Positions 18,869 to 26,732 of a DNA stretch of 49,147 nt are shown piece after piece. Location of the stretch: IMG/VR virus record IMGVR_UViG_3300021364_000033, positions 1 through 49,147 of that record; one strand, 5' to 3'. Under the pieces are notes generated by a model. It was not told the DNA's origin. It ran no database searches and saw only the letters and a list, made by a program, of their open reading frames with translations. Numbering within the stretch: the stretch's first letter is position 1; every line of letters begins with the position of its first letter. The DNA is from a virus. The translations under genes and the position numbers were made by a program.

Positions 18869-19098
18869 TGGATTTAGATGATCAGGTAAAATTTGGTCAT
18901 CTACTTCTTCATGACAGGAAGTGTAGAACCTGTGGTGAAAGAAAAAATCTTATAGAAGGATTTTATAGAACTAGAAAAGATAGGGGAGTAATACCATCAT
19001 CATTCTCATACGAATGTAAAGACTGTACAAAAAAGAGAGTTGTTATAAGTAGGATGACAAATAGCATATTTGATCGATGGGAATACCCAGATTGGTAG
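18868..19098 (+). CDS. Small zinc-ribbon-like protein after terminase
   Basis: 76 residues with two CxxC pairs (CRTCGERKNLIEGFYRTRK ... YECKDCTKKR) that look like a zinc knuckle, as found in phage HNH-associated or DNA-binding proteins. No catalytic His-Asn-His motif is visible, so it is unlikely to be an active endonuclease. It overlaps gene 17 by 1 nt, so it is co-expressed and could assist packaging or be a remnant of a homing endonuclease; both are guesses. It is the last gene before the gp18 promoter region. Confidence 0.6.
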   Translation: MDLDDQVKFGHLLLHDRKCRTCGERKNLIEGFYRTRKDRGVIPSSFSYECKDCTKKRVVISRMTNSIFDRWEYPDW

Positions 19099-19123
19099 TT
19101 TACGCTGAAATTCCCCGCGTAAA
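19099..19123 (+). terminator. Stem-loop between gene 17 block and gp18 (weak terminator candidate)
   Basis: TTTACGC (19099-19105) pairs perfectly with GCGTAAA (19117-19123) around an 11-nt loop, followed by TGCCCCTTTTCC. The T tract is short, so termination would be partial at best. Confidence 0.35.
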
Positions 19124-19134
19124 TGCCCCTTTTC

Positions 19135-19142
19135 CTAAATAT
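19135..19142 (+). promoter_or_regulatory. T4-type late promoter for gp18
   Basis: CTAAATAT, a late-promoter variant, 37 nt before the gp18 ATG. A strong Shine-Dalgarno (AAGGAG) lies between. It fits high-level late transcription of tail sheath. Confidence 0.55.
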
Positions 19143-19179
19143 TTCCAGATAAACTGAGACTTACAAGGAGACAGAATCC

Positions 19180-21984
19180 ATGGCGACTCCTCAATTATCT
19201 CCTGGTGTATTAACTAGAGAGGTTGACTTAACCGTAGGAAGAGCTGAGAACGTTCTTGATAATATTGGAGCAATCGCAGGACCATTTGAGCGTGGACCTG
19301 TCAACGAACCAATTACTGTTGCTACCGAGCAAGAGTTCATCAACAACTTCGGCAAACCAAAGACAGAGGACAATCAGTATGAATACTGGATGTCTGCTTC
19401 TTCATATCTGCAATACGGTGGTATCCTCAAAGTAGTTCGTACCGATGGATCGCTAATTTCTAACGCCAACATTGGCATTGGAACATCTGCTGTTGCAGGA
19501 ACCAAAATCAAGAATTTTGATGACTACAATAGCAACTATGCTACTGCAGCGTCTAACTTCTACTACGCAGCAAAGAATCCAGGATCTTGGTCCAACAATC
19601 TTAAGGTTTGTGTAATTGACGACCTTGGAGATCAAATTCTTGGTATTGGGACAACTTCTGGTGCATCTGTTGGTGCTGTTGTTGGTTACGGCGTAACTGT
19701 TGATATTACTGGACAGGTTATTCCTGGTCTCGGAACAACTGAAGCATTCCAAGGATTCTTAAAAGGAATTATTACTCAAGTTGTTGATACCCCAGAAATT
19801 GGTCTAAGTGCTGTTACAGTTAAAATTCACTCCAGAGTCTCTACTGGTGGTACACAACCAGGAAGACATTATAGAGTTAATTACGCTGAAGGTAGTGCAT
19901 ACTCTTCCTTCCTTAAAGGTCAAAGAATTAGCTTCGTTGACAATGGTGGCGTAATTGCCTCTCCAGTTGATTCTATCTCTAGCGTAGGGATCACTACATC
20001 CACACCAATTAATGGAGAGCAAGGTCAATCTTACACTGGTGTAGGAGGAACTTCATCTGGTTCTGGTAGCCAAGCAACATTTACTATTACTAGAAATAAT
20101 ACTGATGGAAATGTTGATGCCTCTGGCATTGTAATTACCAATCCTGGTTTAGGATACACTATCGGTGAGACTGTATCTATTGGTGGTTCTTCTGTTGGTG
20201 GTTTTGATCTTAGTCAGGGTGCAGTCAAGACTATTGGTCTTACAACTTCTAGTACTGTTCCAGCAGCATCTAATGGTGTATATCTGAGTGTTGCAGGTGT
20301 AAGTACAGTTGGTTCTGGAATCTCCTTTAATGTCTATAGAGATGGATCTGGTGGTATTGGTACTGTAACAGCAACTAATGCTGGTCTTGCATATCCAAAC
20401 GGAGGTACAGTTACTATTCCAGGTAATGTTATTGGTGGTGTCACTCCAGGTGATGATGCTACTATGACAATTACTGCTCTTAGAGATGACAAGATTATCC
20501 TCGAAATTACTGAGGCAGACTCTAGAGTTGAGATTACTGGTATTGATGACTGGTATAACTCTCAAACATTAGGTTTAGATAACGCTCAAGTTTACTGGAG
20601 CACACTTGCACCAAAACCAGGAACCTCTGCATATGCCAATGAGCGCAATGCCGAGAATGACGAGATGCACCTCGTTGTAGTTGATGATGATGGTTCTGTC
20701 ACTGGTGTTAGAGGTAATATTCTTGAGAAGCATGTTGGTCTGTCCAAGGCAAAAGATGCAGTGTCTCAAGTCAATTCTCCTCAGAAAATCTGGTATAAGA
20801 ACTACCTGGCAAACTTCTCCCAGTATCTCTATGCTGGAGGAAATCAAAGCAGCCAAAATGACACCTTCCACAATACCTTCCCAACAGTTACTACCTTTGT
20901 TGAGTCTGGTGCGGTTCCCATCTATCCTGGAGCTGATCCAGAGACCAACTATGGTGTTGCATCTGCTATTGCAGATCAAAATTGGGATCAAAATGCACAA
21001 GGAAGACAGTTCAGTTCTATTGGTGCAGTAGCTTATACTCTTGAAGGTGGTACTAACTACACTTCTCAAGGAAATCTTAAAGCATCTCTTGGAGATATTG
21101 TTACTGCATACGAATTGTTCAATAATAAAGAAGATGTTGCGGTTGACTATTTAATCATGGGTCCTGGTTGTGATTCTCTGAACGATTCACAAGCAAAGGC
21201 AAATAGACTTATCTCTATCGCAGATGGAAGAAAAGATTGTGTTGCAGTGATCTCTCCCCATAGAGCATCTATTGTAGATCTTACAAACACTGCGGTACAG
21301 ACCAATAATCTTCTTGAGTTCTTCGGACCACTTGCTTCCTCTTCTTATGCAGTCTTTGATAGTGGTTATAAGTACACTTATGACAGATTTAACAATCTCT
21401 TCCGTTACATCCCATGTAACGCAGATATTGCTGGTCTGATGTGTCGTACAAACATCATTGCATACCCCTGGTTCTCCCCAGCGGGTCAACAAAGAGGTGT
21501 TATCAAGAATGCAATTAAACTTGCATACAATCCCGATAAGGGACAAAGAGATGCACTGTACTCTGCAAGAATTAACTCTGTAGTTAATCAGTCTGGTGCG
21601 GGAGTAATTCTCTTTGGTGATAAAACCGCTCTCGCATATGCGTCTGCGTTCGATAGAATCAATGTTCGCCGTCTGTTCCTCACAGTTGAGCAATCTCTGC
21701 AGAGAGCAGCGGAAGCACAACTCTTTGAGTTCAACGATCAAATTACAAGATCTAACTTTGTAAATATTGTTGAACCATATCTCCGCGATGTCCAAGCGAA
21801 GCGCGGAATCTATGATTATCTCGTTATTTGTGATGAGACCAATAACACACCCGATGTTATTGATAACAATGAATTCAGAGCAGACATCTTCCTGAAGCCT
21901 GCTAAGTCGATTAACTACGTCACACTGACGTTTGTTGCTACCAGAACTGGCGTCTCCTTTGAAGAAGTCGCTGGTAGAGTCTGA
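19180..21984 (+). CDS. gp18: Tail sheath protein gp18 (enlarged)
   Basis: 934 residues against 659 in T4. N-terminus LSPGVLTREVDLTVGRAENV and AIAGPFERGPVNEPITVATE are the conserved sheath start. The C-terminal third, with FSPAGQQRGVIKNAIKLAYN, NVRRLFLTVEQSLQRAAEAQ and YVTLTFVATRTGVSFEEVAG, is the conserved sheath core that interlocks neighbouring subunits in the contractile helix. The added length sits in the middle (about 140-440) and holds two GxGY modules (near 321 and 401), probably domains exposed on the outside of the sheath. Strong Shine-Dalgarno and its own late promoter. gp19 follows by 37 nt. Confidence 0.95.
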   Translation: MATPQLSPGVLTREVDLTVGRAENVLDNIGAIAGPFERGPVNEPITVATEQEFINNFGKPKTEDNQYEYWMSASSYLQYGGILKVVRTDGSLISNANIGIGTSAVAGTKIKNFDDYNSNYATAASNFYYAAKNPGSWSNNLKVCVIDDLGDQILGIGTTSGASVGAVVGYGVTVDITGQVIPGLGTTEAFQGFLKGIITQVVDTPEIGLSAVTVKIHSRVSTGGTQPGRHYRVNYAEGSAYSSFLKGQRISFVDNGGVIASPVDSISSVGITTSTPINGEQGQSYTGVGGTSSGSGSQATFTITRNNTDGNVDASGIVITNPGLGYTIGETVSIGGSSVGGFDLSQGAVKTIGLTTSSTVPAASNGVYLSVAGVSTVGSGISFNVYRDGSGGIGTVTATNAGLAYPNGGTVTIPGNVIGGVTPGDDATMTITALRDDKIILEITEADSRVEITGIDDWYNSQTLGLDNAQVYWSTLAPKPGTSAYANERNAENDEMHLVVVDDDGSVTGVRGNILEKHVGLSKAKDAVSQVNSPQKIWYKNYLANFSQYLYAGGNQSSQNDTFHNTFPTVTTFVESGAVPIYPGADPETNYGVASAIADQNWDQNAQGRQFSSIGAVAYTLEGGTNYTSQGNLKASLGDIVTAYELFNNKEDVAVDYLIMGPGCDSLNDSQAKANRLISIADGRKDCVAVISPHRASIVDLTNTAVQTNNLLEFFGPLASSSYAVFDSGYKYTYDRFNNLFRYIPCNADIAGLMCRTNIIAYPWFSPAGQQRGVIKNAIKLAYNPDKGQRDALYSARINSVVNQSGAGVILFGDKTALAYASAFDRINVRRLFLTVEQSLQRAAEAQLFEFNDQITRSNFVNIVEPYLRDVQAKRGIYDYLVICDETNNTPDVIDNNEFRADIFLKPAKSINYVTLTFVATRTGVSFEEVAGRV

Positions 21985-22021
21985 TCTATTTGATAATATA
22001 AACAACGGAGGAACCTAACAA

Positions 22022-22642
22022 ATGGCACGAGACATCAGAACTATCAGCGCCTTTAAATCCAAATTAGCAGGTGGCGCTGCTAGACCCAACCTATTTGAGG
22101 TTGAGATTCCAAGCTTCCCCGCCTTCGTGGCGGGAAGTTGGGATAATGAAACTAGAGAGAAGTTTAGCTTCATGGCAAAGGCAGCAGCATTACCTGCTTC
22201 TAATGTTGCTCAAATCGAAATCCCATTTAGAGGAAGAGTTCTGAAGGTTGCGGGAGACCGCACTTTCGATGTGTGGACTGTAACAATCATCAATGATGAG
22301 GACTTCAGAATCCGTACAGCAATGGAACTTTGGATGAACATGCTGAGCAAGTTAGATAACGCAACTGGCGCTACTAACCCTAGCTCTTACATGGTTGATG
22401 CATTTGTTCATCAACTTGGTAGAGGTATTAGCAAAGAATCCACTGGTCATGGTGGGGAGGCAACTCAATATGAGGCTCCTCTGAGATCCTACAAGTTCTA
22501 TGATATCTTCCCAACTAATGTTGGTCAAATTGATCTGTCCTATGAATCGACTGATACTCCAGAAGAGTTTACGGTTGATTTCCAAGTACAATACTGGACA
22601 GCGGGCGAGACTGGAGATCAAACGTCAACAGTAATCTCCTGA
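22022..22642 (+). CDS. gp19: Tail tube protein gp19
   Basis: 206 residues (T4: 163). Begins ARDIRTISAFKSKLAGGAAR then PNLFEVEIPSFP, the usual cyanophage gp19 start. AAALPASNVAQIEIPFRGR and KVAGDRTFDVWTVTIINDED are the conserved tube strands, and YKFYDIFPTNVGQIDLSYES lies near the end. It forms the inner tube through which DNA passes. It is preceded by a strong GGAGGAA ribosome site, matching a high-copy virion protein, and followed by a long stem-loop. Confidence 0.95.
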   Translation: MARDIRTISAFKSKLAGGAARPNLFEVEIPSFPAFVAGSWDNETREKFSFMAKAAALPASNVAQIEIPFRGRVLKVAGDRTFDVWTVTIINDEDFRIRTAMELWMNMLSKLDNATGATNPSSYMVDAFVHQLGRGISKESTGHGGEATQYEAPLRSYKFYDIFPTNVGQIDLSYESTDTPEEFTVDFQVQYWTAGETGDQTSTVIS

Positions 22643-22647
22643 TATAA

Positions 22648-22683
22648 GTTAGTGCTATTTGTTGTATAATAAATAGTACTAAC
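22648..22683 (+). terminator. 13-bp inverted repeat between gp19 and gp20
   Basis: GTTAGTGCTATTT (22648-22660) pairs with AAATAGTACTAAC (22671-22683), 13 base pairs including one G-U, around a 10-nt loop, followed by AGTTTTACG. It could slow or end gp19 transcription. The right arm overlaps a late promoter. Confidence 0.45.
22669..22675 (+). promoter_or_regulatory. T4-type late promoter for gp20
   Basis: ATAAATA within TATAATAAATAG, 28 nt before the portal ATG at 22704. It lies in the loop and right arm of the 22648-22683 inverted repeat. Confidence 0.65.
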
Positions 22684-22703
22684 AGTTTTACGCCCAAGTT
22701 ATA

Positions 22704-24365
22704 ATGGCGAAGTTATTTGGTTTTTCCATCGAAGATGGTGATAATAAGCCGAAAGGTGCAGTCTCCCCCGTTCCTCAAAATAATGAGGACGGGGTAGATC
22801 ATTATCTGACGAGTGGATTTTTTGGTTCTTATGTTGACATTGAGGGCGTCTATAGATCTGAATATGATTTAATTAAACGTTATAGAGAGATGGCACTGCA
22901 TCCAGAGGTGGATGGTGCAATTGAAGATATTGTTAACGAAGCAATTGTAAGCGATACTAATGATAGTCCTGTTCAGATTGAATTATCTAATTTGAACGCA
23001 AGCGATGGTCTTAAGAAAAAAATCAGAGAAGAATTCAAATATCTCCTTGAATTGCTTGACTTTGATAAAAAAGCACATGAGATCTACAGAAACTGGTATG
23101 TAGATGGTAGACTTTATTATCATAAAGTAATTGATCTCAAAAATCCTAGTGATGGTATCCAGGAACTAAGATATATTGACGCATTAAAAATGCGTTTTGT
23201 TCGCCAAGCTGGTAAGAATAAGAAGGAAGATATTCGTTATCAACCAAACGCTGAGAAGGATCCTAAAGATGCAGGATTCCCTGATATTCAAGAATACTTT
23301 ATCTACAATCAATCTACAAGTCAAATTGGATCTATTGCAAATAGAGGATCCAATCAGGCATCTCAAGGCATCAAGTTTGCAAAAGATTCTATCACATATT
23401 GCACTTCGGGTCTTGTAGATCGTAATAAAAATCTTACCTTATCATATCTTCATAAGGCAATCAAAGGTCTCAATCAACTTCGCATGATCGAAGACTCTTT
23501 GGTTATCTATCGTCTGAGTAGAGCGCCTGAACGTCGCATCTTCTATATTGATGTTGGTAACCTTCCTAAGATGAAGGCAGAACAATATCTTCGTGATGTG
23601 ATGATGAGATATCGTAATAAACTTGTATACGATGCTCAAACTGGAGAAATTCGTGACGATAAAAAGTACATGTCTATGTTGGAAGACTTCTGGCTTCCTA
23701 GACGTGAAGGTGGTCGTGGAACTGAGATCTCAACTCTTCCTGGAGGTCAAAACCTTGGAGAATTGTCTGATATCAAGTACTTCCAAGAAAAACTCTATCG
23801 TTCATTGAATGTCCCAACATCCAGAATTGGGGGTCAAGAAGGATTCAATCTTGGTCGTTCGTCAGAAATTCTTAGAGATGAATTGAAGTTCACTAAGTTT
23901 GTTGGGCGACTGAGAAAGAGATTCTCTGCCATGTTTAATGATCTCCTCAAAACTCAGTTGATTCTCAAAAATATTGTATCTCCAGAAGATTGGAATACAA
24001 TGTCTGAGCACATTCAATATGATTTCCTCTACGATAATCACTTCTCTGAACTCAAAGATGCAGAGTTGATGACCGAGAGACTTAATATCGCTGCAACTGC
24101 AGAACCATATATTGGTAAGTATTACTCTCAAGATTATGTTCGTCGTAAGATTCTTCGTCAGACTGATGAGGAAATTATCGAACAAGATAAATTAATCAAA
24201 CAAGAAATTGCCGCAGGAATTATTCCTGATCCTAATGCACCAGTCGATCCTGCAACTGGAGAACCAATTCCTGCTGGTGGTGAGGATTTAGGAGAACCAA
24301 TTCAAGAACCGAATCTTGATGGGGCAAAAGATGGAGGAAGTACGGAAGCACCTGAAATAGTCTGA
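22704..24365 (+). CDS. gp20: Portal vertex protein gp20
   Basis: 553 residues (T4: 524). Conserved portal segments: YREMALHPEVDGAIEDIVNE near 69-88, RNWYVDGRLYYHKVID near 131-146, LSRAPERRIFYIDVGNLPKM near 273-292, and LPGGQNLGELSDIKYFQEKL near 346-365 followed by LNVPTSRI. It forms the dodecameric ring that starts head assembly and serves as packaging and ejection channel. The C-terminus (about 510-553) is Pro/Gly/Asp-rich and probably disordered. In T4 the next gene is 67; here about 5 kb of accessory genes separate it from the 67-like gene. Confidence 0.96.
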   Translation: MAKLFGFSIEDGDNKPKGAVSPVPQNNEDGVDHYLTSGFFGSYVDIEGVYRSEYDLIKRYREMALHPEVDGAIEDIVNEAIVSDTNDSPVQIELSNLNASDGLKKKIREEFKYLLELLDFDKKAHEIYRNWYVDGRLYYHKVIDLKNPSDGIQELRYIDALKMRFVRQAGKNKKEDIRYQPNAEKDPKDAGFPDIQEYFIYNQSTSQIGSIANRGSNQASQGIKFAKDSITYCTSGLVDRNKNLTLSYLHKAIKGLNQLRMIEDSLVIYRLSRAPERRIFYIDVGNLPKMKAEQYLRDVMMRYRNKLVYDAQTGEIRDDKKYMSMLEDFWLPRREGGRGTEISTLPGGQNLGELSDIKYFQEKLYRSLNVPTSRIGGQEGFNLGRSSEILRDELKFTKFVGRLRKRFSAMFNDLLKTQLILKNIVSPEDWNTMSEHIQYDFLYDNHFSELKDAELMTERLNIAATAEPYIGKYYSQDYVRRKILRQTDEEIIEQDKLIKQEIAAGIIPDPNAPVDPATGEPIPAGGEDLGEPIQEPNLDGAKDGGSTEAPEIV

Positions 24366-24367
24366 TT

Positions 24368-25030
24368 ATGAATTTATATCATAGATTTTTGGATATTGGG
24401 GAGTATGTCCCCAATATTGATGTGTCAAAATATCGCACGGAAGGAATACGTTGGCCAGAGTTCCATAAGCAATTAGAGTTTAAAGATCTCGGTAACGATA
24501 AGATAAAACCCTGGTTAGAGAGTATGGGATTTACCTCTACATGGATTGAATTTTTCTACACACCTCCACATGATGATGGTGTAATTCACTCTGATAATGT
24601 TTATTATGCTGACTGGGCAAAGTTAATCTTTCAATTCGGTGGTGAAGGTAGCACCATGAGATGGTGGAAATCTGATATGGTGATGAGAGTTAGTACCAGT
24701 GCAGAACAAGTTTGCTCAACTCAAATTCCAGAGAGGAGTGAATATAATGTAGGTGATAGAACTAATGACCACTATCATGGACAAGTTCTTGTAACAAGAG
24801 AACAGTATTCGACTTTAGAATATGAAGCAGATGTATCTACTCCAAGTTTAGTGAATGTAGGTCCTCTTCATAGTTCACATAATCCAACAGATAATAAAAG
24901 ATTTACTGTTACTATTGCTCTTATGGACAAAAACACTCCATATGAGAGAAGAATTCTGTGGGATGAAGCAATTGAAGCATTCAAACCTTACACAGTTGAT
25001 TCTTTAGCAAACCTTTACGCCTCAAAATAA
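24368..25030 (+). CDS. Putative 2OG-Fe(II) oxygenase-like protein
   Basis: 220 residues, 2 nt after gp20. The arrangement H-x-D (PPHDDGVIHSDN, near 72-83), then AKLIFQFGGEGSTMRWW, and a distal NVGPLHSSHNP with NKRFTVTIAL near 156-180 follows the His-x-Asp...His...Arg order of the iron- and 2-oxoglutarate-binding double-stranded beta-helix. Such genes are common in cyanophages and are thought to hydroxylate proteins or other substrates. Its last 50 bp overlap the end of the convergent radical SAM gene. The assignment rests on motif order alone; a non-enzymatic cupin is possible. Confidence 0.5.
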   Translation: MNLYHRFLDIGEYVPNIDVSKYRTEGIRWPEFHKQLEFKDLGNDKIKPWLESMGFTSTWIEFFYTPPHDDGVIHSDNVYYADWAKLIFQFGGEGSTMRWWKSDMVMRVSTSAEQVCSTQIPERSEYNVGDRTNDHYHGQVLVTREQYSTLEYEADVSTPSLVNVGPLHSSHNPTDNKRFTVTIALMDKNTPYERRILWDEAIEAFKPYTVDSLANLYASK

Positions 25031-26732
25031 ACACAGTGTGAGGATCATTCCTGTCAAATTCTTTAAACTCAGTATCTACAGTATACTTTTCAGTTCCACA
25101 ATCTAACTGATACGGATACTGAGTATTCTCATCAAAAATAAAAGCTTTTTGAAGTTTTAGAATATCTTTATCAACTAAATTAAGGTCGGATAAGATATTA
25201 AATATACTTTCCTTATTTCTGAACATAAAGGCAAAACTTGCAGCATGAAGAGTGTGTCCGTGCTTTCCTTGATCCAGAATCTTACCAGTCTTCATATAGT
25301 GAGATACTGATCTTTCAATCTCTCTATAATGATCTCCAATAATACCCATATCATTCCGTATATACTCAAATAGGGTATCATAGAAAGTTCTATATCCTAC
25401 TCCTAGACTATTGAGATGTTTAGCTACAAGTTGAGTATAACCAGCAATATGAAACTGAATGACTAACCAACCATAAAGATATGCTTCAATAAGTTCATCA
25501 TTAGTCATTGTGTTGGTTTCCGAGATCAACTCGATGACTTCTTTAATGCCATGATCATCTTTACTGAAGGACATATAGTCTTCTGCTTTTATAGTCTTGA
25601 TGCCATGAACCTCTCTTGACAAAGCACTATTCAAATCAGTATCACCAAACATTTGACAGAACCAAACATCAATAGATTCATGTTGTCCACATTCAAGTAT
25701 CTGAGCGAATCCATCCTTCCAAGAATCTAAAGTCTCTTCTGGTAATCCAAGTATCAGCTCAGTGTATGTTTTTACACCATACTTTTTACTCTTTTCAATT
25801 TGCTCGGAGATTTTATTGATACTCATGTTCTTTCTCTTAATCGATTTAAGAGTCGGTTCATTCATACTTTGAACACTGAGTGTTACTCCTCTACTAATAT
25901 CACCAAGGATCTTAGCAATTTCAAATATAACTTCAGTTGAGTTCTTTGAATATTGAACGTTAATCGCTTCTATTTTACCACGATTTGCTGCATCTCGGAA
26001 GAGTTTAGCAATCTCAAGATCTCTCTCTTTGAACATTCCAAAGTTTGCATCTGCATTGAATATGAATCCGACATTGTGCCTTGCTGCCCAATTAATATCT
26101 TGTTCGATTCTTTCCAATCCAAAGTGCTTAACTTTCTGGTATGTCATTCCACCCCAGTCACAATAAGTGCATCTATGAGGACAACCTCTATTGGTCTCAA
26201 TCGTCATAGACCAGAGAACATCAGGATTATCTGCAATTATTTTATTAAATACCCCCAATTGATATGGACTTTGGAAGTCTAAATCTTCTATCCTTTCTTT
26301 TTTATAGATTCTCTCATAAGGTTCATGCATTATGATCTTCCGAAGAAGGTCTAAAAATGATTGCTCACCTTCAGAGATAATAATACAATCAATGAAGTCA
26401 TACTTTGCAAGTTTCTCGGTTGCTTGAGGTCCACCAAATTCTATGACACAATGCGGATACCTCTCTTTTATTAACTTAGCAACATGCAAATTATATTGTT
26501 CATTCCAAATGTAGGTGCTAAATGCACAAACTACTGGATCTTCCAATCTTGCAACAAGTTCTTCTGGATTCTCTCTTTTAAAAATAAAATCCTTTAAGTG
26601 ATACCCACTAGCAACGTCACCATATTGAAGACAATAAGCCCAAAGACATCCAACGCTATACGGTAACCAATACGTATCCTCTTTTCTAACTTCTACCGCA
26701 TACTGCGGTTGGAACATGTATAGATTTCTCAT
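24981..26732 (-). CDS. B12-type radical SAM protein, copy 1
   Basis: 583 residues. Residues 1-140 form a Rossmann-like domain (CAFSTYIWNEQYNLHVAKLI, IEFGGPQAT) as in cobalamin-binding radical SAM proteins, though no classical DxHxxG cobalamin motif is evident. The radical SAM core has C184, C188 and C191 in RGCPHRCTYCDWGG, which bind the 4Fe-4S cluster, then ELILGLPEETLDSWKDG further on. The C-terminal 200 residues are helical and of unknown role. It is clearly a paralogue of the next gene upstream, overlapping it by ATGA. Substrate unknown: methylation or rearrangement of a sugar, lipid or peptide are possibilities. It is the last gene of a minus-strand operon of three. Confidence 0.8.
   Translation of the reverse strand: MRNLYMFQPQYAVEVRKEDTYWLPYSVGCLWAYCLQYGDVASGYHLKDFIFKRENPEELVARLEDPVVCAFSTYIWNEQYNLHVAKLIKERYPHCVIEFGGPQATEKLAKYDFIDCIIISEGEQSFLDLLRKIIMHEPYERIYKKERIEDLDFQSPYQLGVFNKIIADNPDVLWSMTIETNRGCPHRCTYCDWGGMTYQKVKHFGLERIEQDINWAARHNVGFIFNADANFGMFKERDLEIAKLFRDAANRGKIEAINVQYSKNSTEVIFEIAKILGDISRGVTLSVQSMNEPTLKSIKRKNMSINKISEQIEKSKKYGVKTYTELILGLPEETLDSWKDGFAQILECGQHESIDVWFCQMFGDTDLNSALSREVHGIKTIKAEDYMSFSKDDHGIKEVIELISETNTMTNDELIEAYLYGWLVIQFHIAGYTQLVAKHLNSLGVGYRTFYDTLFEYIRNDMGIIGDHYREIERSVSHYMKTGKILDQGKHGHTLHAASFAFMFRNKESIFNILSDLNLVDKDILKLQKAFIFDENTQYPYQLDCGTEKYTVDTEFKEFDRNDPHTVFILRRKGLLKNQLCKV

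Noticed and set aside
18868-19098. Zinc protein after gp17 as an active HNH homing endonuclease
   Set aside because: Only CxxC pairs are present; the His-Asn-His catalytic residues are not visible.
21187-22005. 272-residue minus-strand frame opposite gp18
   Set aside because: Low-complexity translation with many isolated Asn, Ser and Cys; a shadow of the sheath gene.
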